Positions 1 through 5,680 are shown, counted from the stretch's first letter. The stretch is 11,893 nt of DNA from an uncultured Porphyromonas sp. (GCA_900548415.1 URKO01000007.1:1-11893), one strand, 5' to 3'. A program made the numbers and translations. The notes: generated from the sequence alone by a model not told the origin.

Positions 1-839
1 GTATTGTCTGGCTTCTTACCACCGATGAGTGAGAAGTTTTCGCTCAGTGAGAAGCTATTGGTCGTAGGCTCCTTGGTGATCACGTTGACCACACCAGCGA
101 TAGCTGATGAGCCGTAGAGGGCAGAGCCACCGCCACGGACGACCTCTACACGGTCGATCATATTAGCGGGGAGCTGCTCTAGGCCATAGACACCAGCGAG
201 TGCGGAGAAGACAGGACGACTATCGATCAAGATCTGCGAGTAGCGACCATCGAGACCGTTGATACGCACCTGGTTGAAGCCGCAGTTCTGGCAGTCGTTC
301 TCGACACGGATACCCGGCTTGAAGGAGAGACCACCCGCGAGGTTGACCGCATTGTTGAGCTGGAAGCTCTTGCTGTCGATCACTGAGACCAGTGTAGGAG
401 CGTAGCGGCGTAGCGTGCGCTGGCGGTTGGCCGTGATGACCACCTCCTCAAGCTGTGTATCATCGAGGACCGCCTCAAAGTTGACCTCTAGTGTCTCCCC
501 ATTCTTGAGTGTGACCTCTTTGACCTGCGTCAGGTAGCCATCAGCTAGCATCGTCAGGGTTAGCTTGCCAGGCTTCTGATTGCGAAAGGAGTAGTGTCCC
601 GAAGCGTCGGTCGTGACCGAGACATTGTATTGCTGGATGATGATGGTAGCACCAGCGATGTGCTTTTTTGTCATAGCATCCACCACGTGACCCGTGATGT
701 GCGCATCGGCATGAGTAGATACGATAGGCAGTGTGCGCTCAGCTGTGAGAGCTGCAGGCGCGGCCACCGCCATAGAGAGCGAGCAGAGAGTCGCAAGGAG
801 TGCGCTCATCGCCCTGATTGGTAGTTTACTGTACTGCAT
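1..839 (-). CDS. TonB-dependent outer-membrane receptor, N-terminal part (truncated by window edge)
   Basis: Reading the minus strand from the ATG at 839-837 gives 279 complete codons with no stop before the window edge. Residues 1 to about 30 are a signal peptide with a hydrophobic core (MSALLATLCSLSMAVAAPAA). Residues about 45-125 are a carboxypeptidase-like regulatory domain (ITGHVVDAMTKKHIAGATI, then a TTDASGHYSF turn). A TonB-box-like segment LEEVVITANRQ follows at about 130-140. Residues about 145-257 are the plug domain, with VRINGLDGRYSQILIDSRPV, an IDRVEVVRGGGSALYGSSAI block and VVNVITKEP. The barrel lies outside the window. Such receptors import iron complexes, haem, cobalamin or glycans across the outer membrane using ExbBD-TonB energy. 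The plug contains a CQNCG pair of cysteines, seen in a subset of Bacteroidales receptors. The substrate cannot be read from this part. The gene diverges from the accessory region and parA. Confidence 0.93.
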   Translation of the reverse strand, partial: MQYSKLPIRAMSALLATLCSLSMAVAAPAALTAERTLPIVSTHADAHITGHVVDAMTKKHIAGATIIIQQYNVSVTTDASGHYSFRNQKPGKLTLTMLADGYLTQVKEVTLKNGETLEVNFEAVLDDTQLEEVVITANRQRTLRRYAPTLVSVIDSKSFQLNNAVNLAGGLSFKPGIRVENDCQNCGFNQVRINGLDGRYSQILIDSRPVFSALAGVYGLEQLPANMIDRVEVVRGGGSALYGSSAIAGVVNVITKEPTTNSFSLSENFSLIGGKKPDN

Positions 840-897
840 AGATTATGATTATTTGGATGATATGTTTGCTTGCTAGTCTGTTTCCATTTTGGAGGTA

Positions 898-905
898 CAA
901 AGATA
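898..905 (-). promoter_or_regulatory. Predicted Bacteroidetes -7 promoter element of the TonB-dependent receptor gene
   Basis: On the minus strand this reads TATCTTTG, an exact match to the Bacteroidetes primary-sigma -7 consensus TAnnTTTG. It lies 58 bases upstream of the receptor ATG, implying a 5' leader of roughly 50 nt. I see no clear -33 TTTG at the usual spacing. A CCTCC run follows on the transcribed strand, but no Shine-Dalgarno sequence sits next to the ATG, as is usual in this phylum. Confidence 0.6.
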
Positions 906-1109
906 AGACAACTCTCACTCCCTAACCTCATTTAACCGCAAAATTACTCGCGACTGGGTATCACTCACCACACCAAATACCTACCTACTAGTAGAGATTG
1001 TAGCACGGCTCCAAGGTGAGCCGACCACTCAATGCCGCTAATCTTACGAGTAATGATCTGTAAGGGTCTCGAGGGGTCGTGCGTCCGTTGCATAATCGTC
1101 TGGATTGCC
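906..1109. other. Non-coding region left of the repeat array, with small palindromes and a REP-like fragment
   Basis: I find no convincing gene here; the open frames overlapping it are by-products of the adjacent repeats. Visible structures are a 10-bp palindrome CTACTAGTAG (985-994) and a hairpin with arms CGGCTC (1006-1011) and GAGCCG (1018-1023) around a 6-nt loop. ATCTTACGAGT (1041-1051) recurs at 3002-3012. A REP-like stretch at about 1060-1090 contains GTGCGTCCGTTG (1079-1090), the exact reverse complement of CAACGGACGCAC at 2892-2903. GTCTCGAG (1066-1073) recurs inside the predicted donor loop of the bridge RNA at 2659-2666. The hairpin at 1006-1023 has no T-run, so I do not call it a terminator. 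Confidence 0.5.
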
Positions 1110-1262
1110 GTCCCATTCTGATGGGACGAAAATCTCCCACCCAGGGCGGGACGAAAAAATCCCAAGGAAGGGATTTCAAAATCCCCACGGAGGGATGAAA
1201 GAATCCCAAGGGAGGGAGCAAAAGATCCCAAGGATGGGACGCGAAGATCCCCCCGTAGGGAT
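1110..1262. repeat. Tandem array of 22-bp GGGA...TCCC units
   Basis: Five consecutive units of exactly 22 bp start at 1148, 1170, 1192, 1214 and 1236. A 25-bp first unit starts at 1123 and a partial GGGAT unit at 1258. Each unit follows GGGAN, a purine/A-rich 7-mer, TCCCN, then about 5 bases. GGGA and TCCC are kept while the interior drifts, so every unit is a small imperfect inverted repeat. TCCC can also pair with the GGGA of the next unit. The array opens with a perfect 7-bp hairpin, GTCCCAT (1110-1116) with ATGGGAC (1121-1127). Several frames stay open through it on both strands because the unit lacks stop triplets; a period not divisible by three argues against protein coding. It resembles the nested short tandem repeats of MITE-like elements reported in Porphyromonas gingivalis, but identity to any named element is unverified. 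Confidence 0.85.
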
Positions 1263-1344
1263 ACGGAGACGTGTTACCCGTTGCTTTCTAAGTTCATATG
1301 CAAGTAAAAAGCGAAGTTTTTTCTCGTTTCGCAAGCTCGGTCTA

Positions 1345-1536
1345 CTTCTCTTCGGGGGACCGCTCGTCGGGGTGGGGGCTTCCACCCCTTGCCGCGGGGC
1401 GCTCCCGGAGCGGAGACTTTCCTTTCTGAACTTGACTCGGAGGACTCGCTTCTCTTCGGTGAACCGCTCGGCGGGATGGGGGCTCCCACCCCTTGCCGCG
1501 GGGGCGCTCCCCGAGCGGAGACTTTCCTTCCTTGGA
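1345..1536. repeat. GC-rich 104-bp-period direct repeat, two copies, abutting the transposase stop codon
   Basis: A block starting CTTCTCTTCGG at 1345 recurs at 1449, and the first 80 or so bases match closely with about eight differences including one inserted G. Each copy carries hairpin potential. In copy 1, GGGGTGG (1369-1375) pairs with CCACCCC (1382-1388), and CGCTCC (1400-1405) pairs with GGAGCG (1407-1412). In copy 2, CGCTC (1505-1509) pairs with GAGCG (1513-1517). A third partial start, TCTCTTCG at 1552, lies inside the 3' end of the transposase gene, so the repeat family overlaps the end of that gene. The open frames here are GC-rich by-products with no recognisable domain. The block could be part of the right end of the IS110 element or a separate repeat beside it. 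Confidence 0.75.
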
Positions 1537-2574
1537 CTAGGCTCGAAGAGCTCTCTTCGCCTCGTGGTCTAGCTCGAAGTCGCAGTCGTGCAGAACTAAA
1601 GAAAAGAGAATGTGTACGAGCTTATTGTTGACATTGTTGAGGATGACCCCGTAGGGCTTGCCTTGGGCTTTCATGCGTAGGTAGTATTGTCTTAATGTTG
1701 GGTTATGCGTTATGGCACTTCGGGCTGCTTGGGTCAAGATTCCTTTTAGCCGTCGGTTACTGTAGCCACTTGTGTTGGCTTTGTGAAAGACTGAGCTCCC
1801 AGAGCTCTCGTAGAAGGGCGCTATACCGCAGTAGCTAGCCATCTTCTTGGCACTCCAACCCTTGAAGTTGTCGGTGTAGACGATTAGCATAATGGAGGTG
1901 ATGGGACCCACTCCTTTGCAGGAGATGAGGTGCAGGTAGTTGCGGTACATCTCCTCGTCTTCCTTGATGATCTCGAGCATTTGGCGCTCGCACTCCTTGA
2001 TGCTTTGGGTCAAGAGGTCAATGGCTTTTTGGGCATTTCGGTAGATGAAGTTGTCGGATTTAGACTCGCTAGAGATGTACTGTTTTTCCTTGGAGCTAAC
2101 TATCTTAGCCTGCCTCTCAGCAACTAGTGACTGCCTGTAGAGGAAGAGGTCTCGTAGGCTACGCATGTTTCCGTCCAGAGGTTTATAGAGAGTGGCTTTG
2201 GAGCGGAAGCGTAGAGCGTAGTAAGCGATCATCTCCGAGTCGGCTTTGTCATCCTTGCCTTTGCGCAGCCCCATGCTACGCTTGATCTGCAGGGCGCTCT
2301 CGCGCCAGATGTCTAGACCATTGCCGTAGAGCCAGTCGCAGAGTGCGCGATCGTATCCTCCTGTAGTCTCGCAGCAGAAGAGCATGGTGTCGGTCTTGAC
2401 TCCTCGACCAGCGTTCTTCTTGCTCCAAGAGACGAGGCTCCGGAACCCCTTAGGGTTGTTTTCTACAGTGGTGTAGGCGAGCTGCTGCTCGCTGTCTGAT
2501 TTTGATTCGTAGTGAATCAAGGTGGCATCTAGTTTCTCTTTGGATACATCGATGCCGATGAAGAATGTTTTCAT
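1537..2574 (-). CDS. IS110-family transposase (DEDD recombinase, 345 aa)
   Basis: This is an RNA-guided DNA recombinase of the IS110 family and the only protein of its element. The N-terminal RuvC-like DEDD domain shows FIGIDVSKEKLD with D9, CCETTGGYD with E69, and KGKDDKADSEMIAYYA with D109 and D112, the spacing expected for the metal-binding acidic residues. A helical, probably coiled segment covers about 135-210. The C-terminal Transposase_20 domain starts near LISCKGVGPITSIMLI (216-231) and includes ASYCGIAPFYESSG and NTSGYSNRRLKGIL, where S269 aligns with the family's catalytic serine. The length is normal and the frame intact, so it may be active. The ATG at 2574-2572 precedes FIGIDVS by four codons, the usual arrangement, and has no clear Shine-Dalgarno. 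The last residues and the stop codon overlap the 104-bp repeat family. The long structured leader upstream fits the IS110 group, whose guide RNA lies 5' of the transposase. Confidence 0.96.
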   Translation of the reverse strand: MKTFFIGIDVSKEKLDATLIHYESKSDSEQQLAYTTVENNPKGFRSLVSWSKKNAGRGVKTDTMLFCCETTGGYDRALCDWLYGNGLDIWRESALQIKRSMGLRKGKDDKADSEMIAYYALRFRSKATLYKPLDGNMRSLRDLFLYRQSLVAERQAKIVSSKEKQYISSESKSDNFIYRNAQKAIDLLTQSIKECERQMLEIIKEDEEMYRNYLHLISCKGVGPITSIMLIVYTDNFKGWSAKKMASYCGIAPFYESSGSSVFHKANTSGYSNRRLKGILTQAARSAITHNPTLRQYYLRMKAQGKPYGVILNNVNNKLVHILFSLVLHDCDFELDHEAKRALRA

Positions 2575-2589
2575 AACTTTGTACTTGGT

Positions 2590-2755
2590 TCTTGATAAGG
2601 CAGCTAGGCTACATTAGGCTATTACTTTAATTAGGCTCTGAGCCTTCCTTTCTAATAAGTCTCGAGTAGCTGAACTCCAGAGGGTCTATAACAGGCCTTA
2701 GGCTCGAAGCCTCGTAGGGACGATAGATTACCCTCTGGTTGCTGTCCTTACCTTA
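2590..2755 (-). ncRNA. Predicted IS110 bridge RNA (target loop, then donor loop), about 165 nt
   Basis: This untranslated segment lies directly upstream of the transposase, where IS110-group bridge RNAs are encoded. Its 5' and 3' ends can pair: 2741-2750 with 2596-2604, nine pairs around one bulge. The first internal hairpin has a perfect 9-bp stem (2730-2738 with 2677-2685), a 5' loop strand containing CGTCCCTAC, an apical hairpin AGGCT-TCG-AGCCT (2712-2700) and a 3' loop strand. The second has a 5-bp stem (2666-2670 with 2608-2612) and an apical hairpin AGGCT-CAG-AGCCT (2645-2633), followed by TTAAAGTA on its 3' loop strand. The 5' strand of loop 1 matches the REP flank and the 3' strand of loop 2 is complementary to the element's own left junction, the rules described for IS621. 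The exact ends and fold are inferred by eye. Confidence 0.72.
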
Positions 2756-2761
2756 CTACAA

Positions 2762-2769
2762 CAAAGGTA
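2762..2769 (-). promoter_or_regulatory. Predicted promoter (-7 element) for bridge RNA and transposase
   Basis: The minus strand reads TACCTTTG, an exact TAnnTTTG match. Transcription would start around 2750-2756, just before the pairing sequence at 2750-2741 and about 180 nt upstream of the transposase ATG. That is close to the size of the predicted guide RNA plus a short leader. I see no convincing -33 element. The site lies about 60 bp inside the proposed left end, so the element would carry its own promoter. Confidence 0.6.
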
Positions 2770-2830
2770 AGAACAACCCGTTCAACTGACCTAATCTCGG
2801 GTCGATTTCTTTTCACTCTGCAAACTTAAA

Positions 2831-2946
2831 GTAGGGACGCTCGATCTGAGCGTCCGTCCCCGTTAAACCCCTGACGTCGTAACCTTTGATACAACGGACG
2901 CACAGATCGTGCGTCCCTACAGGACTCGTCTCTGTGCGTCCTTACA
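2831..2946. repeat. REP-like palindrome pair between the IS110 element and parA
   Basis: Two strong palindromes occur. GGACGCTC (2834-2841) pairs with GAGCGTCC (2847-2854), and GGACGCAC (2896-2903) pairs with GTGCGTCC (2909-2916), each around a 5-nt loop (GATCT, AGATC). The outermost bases GTAGGGACGC (2831-2840) and GCGTCCCTAC (2911-2920) are perfect 10-bp inverted repeats, so the 90 bp resembles a bacterial interspersed mosaic or small MITE. A further half-palindrome, TCTGTGCGTCCTTACA (2931-2946), follows. No obvious target duplication flanks the 90 bp and no T-run follows either hairpin, so I treat this as repetitive DNA rather than a terminator. A related fragment lies at 1060-1090. Confidence 0.82.
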
Positions 2947-3090
2947 TTTCGCTGCTCGCATCGAAACCTCTACAAACCGCTCTACGCCTCGCTTTACCAA
3001 GATCTTACGAGTGTTAAGTTATCAACAGTTAAGCGTCTATGTCTAGATTATTCAGTAGCTTTGACGCGTTATTTATGACTGATATGTATC
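2947..3090. other. Non-coding leader region upstream of parA
   Basis: There is no gene here. The stretch becomes AT-rich towards parA. It contains ATCTTACGAGT (3002-3012), a direct repeat of 1041-1051, and TTATCAACA (3019-3027), one base from a consensus DnaA box but isolated. The predicted parA promoter is at 3056-3063. I see no ParB-binding parS palindrome. Confidence 0.45.
3056..3063 (+). promoter_or_regulatory. Predicted -7 promoter element of the parA operon
   Basis: TAGCTTTG matches the TAnnTTTG consensus exactly and ends 27 bases before the parA ATG, implying a leader of about 20 nt. No clear -33 box is visible. It is the best-placed promoter for the compact parA to mltD run. Confidence 0.6.
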
Positions 3091-3870
3091 ATGGGTAGAA
3101 TCATCTCTCTTGCTAATCAGAAGGGTGGAGTCGGCAAAACAACCACTACGATCAACCTCGCAGCCTCTCTGGCTGTACTCGAGAAGAAGGTACTCGTCGT
3201 CGATGCCGACCCGCAGGCAAACGCTTCGTCGGGACTGGGCGTCAACTCCACGACCCTCAGCGAGACTATCTACGAGTGTCTCATAGGTGGACTACCGCTC
3301 GACAAGGTGGTGCGCCCCACGCACGTAGACAATCTCTTCATACTCCCCTCTCACATTGACCTCGTCGGAGCGGAGATAGAGATGCTCCAACTCAAGGAGC
3401 GCGAGACCGTGATGAGAGAGATGCTACGCCCTGTCGTGGATCAGTATGACTATATCCTCATTGACTGCTCGCCCTCACTCGGCATCATCACGGTCAATGC
3501 TTTGGTCGCTAGCCATGCGGTGATCATTCCCGTGCAGTGCGAGTACTTTGCACTGGAGGGTATCTCTAAGCTCCTCAACACGATACGTATCATTAAGAGC
3601 CGGCTCAACCCAGCACTGGAGATCGAAGGCTTTCTCCTCACCATGTACGACAGTCGTCTGCGACTGGCTAATCAGGTGTACGACGAGGTCAAGGAGCACT
3701 TTGGGCAGCTCGTCTTCGACACGGTCATACAGCGCAATGTCAAGCTAAGCGAGGCGCCTAGCCACGGCTTGCCCGCACTCCTATATGATGCGGACAGCAA
3801 GGGAGCGATCAACCACCTGCAGCTGGCCGAGGAGCTGATCCGTCGCACAGCTCAGCGCGCTGCGCTATAA
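3091..3870 (+). CDS. parA: ParA/Soj chromosome-partitioning ATPase
   Basis: This cytoplasmic P-loop ATPase binds DNA non-specifically and, with ParB, moves sister origins apart. The deviant Walker A motif KGGVGKTTTT occupies residues 11-20, with the signature lysine K11 and the P-loop lysine K16. The Walker A' region VLVVDADPQANASSGLG has D38 and D40. The Walker B-like YILIDCSPSLG has D125. The C-terminal part contains the usual NVKLSEAPSHGLP block. At 259 aa it has typical chromosomal Soj length and no N-terminal DNA-binding extension like that of plasmid type Ia ParA, supporting a chromosomal role. The ATG at 3091 leaves four residues before the first strand, as in homologues. parB begins 24 nt downstream, and the two are almost certainly cotranscribed. 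Confidence 0.97.
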   Translation: MGRIISLANQKGGVGKTTTTINLAASLAVLEKKVLVVDADPQANASSGLGVNSTTLSETIYECLIGGLPLDKVVRPTHVDNLFILPSHIDLVGAEIEMLQLKERETVMREMLRPVVDQYDYILIDCSPSLGIITVNALVASHAVIIPVQCEYFALEGISKLLNTIRIIKSRLNPALEIEGFLLTMYDSRLRLANQVYDEVKEHFGQLVFDTVIQRNVKLSEAPSHGLPALLYDADSKGAINHLQLAEELIRRTAQRAAL

Positions 3871-3894
3871 CCACACCCTACCCCTACGATCATC

Positions 3895-4791
3895 ATGACA
3901 AACAAGAAGAAAGAGAACAAAGTAATAGGCAGAGGACTAGACGCTCTACTCGGCGATGTGAGCAACTCCTCTAGCATTAGCGAGATAGCCATCGACAAGA
4001 TCGAGCCTAATCCCGACCAACCTCGTACGCACTTCGACCCAGAGAGTCTCGAGGAGCTGGCCGCCTCCATACGCGCCCTCGGCATCGTGCAGCCTATCAC
4101 GGTGCGGGAGCTGACAGACGGACGCCATCTCATCATATCGGGTGAGCGTCGCTGGCGCGCCTCTAAGCTCGCCAACCTGACCTCTATCCCAGCATATATC
4201 GTCAAGGCTGATGACGAGAAGGTGGTCGAGATGGCGCTGATCGAAAACATACAGCGCGAAGACCTCAACGCTATCGAGATAGCACTCACCTACAAGCGCC
4301 TCCTAGAGCACTCAGAGGGGACGCAAGAGGAGCTCGCAAAGAAGGTGGGCAAGACCCGCTCCTCGATCAGTAACTACCTGCGTCTCCTGCGCCTGCCCGC
4401 AGAGGTGCAGCTGGGACTGACGGAGAAGAAGATCGACATGGGTCACGCTCGTGCCATACTGAGCCTGACCGACCCAGCTCAGCAGCTGAAGCTTTACCAG
4501 ACTACGCTCTCGGAGCATCTGAGCGTAAGACAGGTTGAGGCTTTGGCCAATGAACTGCGAGAGCCGACCGAGGAGCCAACAAATGCGAACAAGAAGAGGC
4601 AGACGCTCTCCAAGCTCGCTTCCCATGGCAATGACTACGCTCCTCTAGCTAAGCAGCTGAGTAGCTTCTTCGGCACGAAGGTCTCTCTACGCTGTAAGGA
4701 GAATGGTAAGGGGAGCATCACGATCCCCTTTAGCTCTGAGGAGCAGCTCATAGAGATCTGCTCGATACTAGAGGGCGGTGCTAACCACTAG
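3895..4791 (+). CDS. parB: ParB/Spo0J chromosome-partitioning CTPase
   Basis: ParB binds parS sites near the origin, loads as a CTP-dependent sliding clamp and stimulates ParA. Residues 11-20 (IGRGLDALLG) are the conserved N-terminal segment that stimulates the ParA ATPase. The CTP-binding domain shows the GERRWRAS motif (83-90) and ENIQRE (117-122). A helix-turn-helix covers about 143-168 (TQEELAKKVGKTRSSISNYLRLLRLP region). A variable linker rich in E, T and K (about 222-240) leads to a C-terminal dimerisation domain ending near residue 298. Length is normal. The ATG at 3895 follows parA by 24 nt and the stop lies 16 nt before the next ATG. No parS palindrome was seen in the window, so its sites must lie elsewhere. 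Confidence 0.97.
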   Translation: MTNKKKENKVIGRGLDALLGDVSNSSSISEIAIDKIEPNPDQPRTHFDPESLEELAASIRALGIVQPITVRELTDGRHLIISGERRWRASKLANLTSIPAYIVKADDEKVVEMALIENIQREDLNAIEIALTYKRLLEHSEGTQEELAKKVGKTRSSISNYLRLLRLPAEVQLGLTEKKIDMGHARAILSLTDPAQQLKLYQTTLSEHLSVRQVEALANELREPTEEPTNANKKRQTLSKLASHGNDYAPLAKQLSSFFGTKVSLRCKENGKGSITIPFSSEEQLIEICSILEGGANH

Positions 4792-4807
4792 TCAGCACGC
4801 TACAGAG

Positions 4808-5668
4808 ATGCCCCGCACTGCCTTGACTCGATCACTACTACTCCTCGTGATGAGCTGCGCTATAGCTTACTATAGTGGCACAGCTCTCTATGCGACTGCG
4901 CCCGTAGTGCCACAAGACACGACCACACTGGCGGTGGTGGCCGACACGTTGGGCACGAGCCTATCCGACACTATCCGCACAGAGGAGCCGAGCGAGCTAC
5001 TCTCCGCACCAACAGCACTCCAGACGGAGCATCAAGTGGTGGGAGACTCAGTTGCAACGACAAAGGTGCCGGCGAGTTCGCCTGAAGCTTTGCAGCGTAC
5101 CACAGCGACGCAGGTGAAGGGGCGATCGGGTGGCGCACCTTTTATCCATAAAATGGCTAGATGGTTCACTCGCTACCCGAACTCGAATGTGGCACTCATC
5201 TGCTCCATCGTACCAGGCGGCGGGCAGCTCTACAATCAGCGCTACTGGAAGATACCTATCGTCCTCTCGGCCATGACGGCGGGTGTCTATGCCGTTACGT
5301 GGAATCAGCGACTCTACCACGAGTACCACACCGCCTACGCCGATCTGCTGAGCGAGAACCCGCTCGACCACACCTCCTGGCAAGCTTTTATACCGGCTGG
5401 AGCAGATCCTAGTAAATATGTCTCCGACGGGAACCTCCGCTCGCGTCTGGAGCGTGGCTCCAAGCAGTACAAGGAGAGCAGAGACCTAAGCATCGTCCTC
5501 ACGGTGGCACTCTATCTCCTCTCAGCGCTCGACGCTTATGTCGATGCGGAGCTATACTACTTTAATGTATCTCCTCAGCTCACGATCGATATGGGCGAGG
5601 GGCTACGTGACAAGCCCTCAGGGCCTCGACCTCAAAGCGTGATGGTCGGTGCCTCGGTGCGCTTTTAG
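4808..5668 (+). CDS. DUF5683-family membrane protein
   Basis: This belongs to the DUF5683 family common in Bacteroidetes, whose biochemical role is not established. From the ATG at 4808 the product is 286 aa. An in-frame GTG at 4778 would add ten residues and overlap parB by 14 nt. I prefer the ATG because it sits 16 nt after parB and gives a compact signal peptide (MPRTALTRSLLLLVMSCAIA). A low-complexity T/S/P-rich periplasmic stretch covers about 30-115. The family core starts near residue 127 with SNVALICSIVPGGGQLYNQRYWKIP, where PGGGQxYNxxYWKxP is the signature; hydrophobic helices lie at about 127-172 and 224-246. The C-terminal tail SVMVGASVRF resembles a beta-strand. Linkage to parAB and a mltD-like gene recurs in Bacteroidales and suggests an envelope function, but this is inference. 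Confidence 0.85.
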   Translation: MPRTALTRSLLLLVMSCAIAYYSGTALYATAPVVPQDTTTLAVVADTLGTSLSDTIRTEEPSELLSAPTALQTEHQVVGDSVATTKVPASSPEALQRTTATQVKGRSGGAPFIHKMARWFTRYPNSNVALICSIVPGGGQLYNQRYWKIPIVLSAMTAGVYAVTWNQRLYHEYHTAYADLLSENPLDHTSWQAFIPAGADPSKYVSDGNLRSRLERGSKQYKESRDLSIVLTVALYLLSALDAYVDAELYYFNVSPQLTIDMGEGLRDKPSGPRPQSVMVGASVRF

Positions 5669-5680
5669 ACAAAACTCCTT

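Larger units (their letters stand above)
1537..2830 (-). mobile_element. IS110-family insertion sequence (left end about 2830; right end unresolved, at or below 1537)
   Basis: The element contains the transposase gene and its upstream guide-RNA segment; the span given is the minimum supported. The left end is placed at 2830/2831 because the first REP base (G at 2831) follows and both predicted guides match across this point: GTAGGGACG (2714-2722) equals 2831-2839, and TACTTTAA (2623-2630) is the reverse complement of 2826-2833. IS110 elements lack terminal inverted repeats and make little or no target duplication, so the right end cannot be found from repeats. One candidate is near 1066, where CTCGAGAC on the minus strand matches the 5' side of the donor loop; the element would then be about 1.77 kb and contain both repeat arrays. 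Another possibility is a short right end just below 1537. Confidence 0.75.

Noticed and set aside
1006..1023. CGGCTC/GAGCCG hairpin as a terminator
   Set aside because: The stem is only 6 bp, has no T-run on either strand, and no gene ends nearby.
1110..1262. The 22-bp array as a CRISPR
   Set aside because: Repeats are contiguous without unique spacers, the units vary, and no cas gene is present.
1105..1631. Long overlapping open frames on both strands across the repeat arrays (155 aa plus at 1105-1572, 88 aa minus at 965-1231 and others)
   Set aside because: They arise because the 22-bp and 104-bp repeats lack stop triplets. The repeat periods are not multiples of three, several frames are open at once, and no domain is recognisable.
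2834..2916. REP hairpins as terminators for the IS110 element
   Set aside because: They lie upstream of the transposase relative to its transcription and lack following T-runs.
3019..3027. TTATCAACA as a DnaA box, hinting at an origin next to parA
   Set aside because: It is one mismatch from consensus and isolated. There is no cluster, no AT-rich unwinding region and no dnaA gene nearby.
4778..4807. GTG at 4778 as the start of the DUF5683 gene
   Set aside because: It overlaps parB and adds a polar extension before the signal peptide; the ATG at 4808 fits better.
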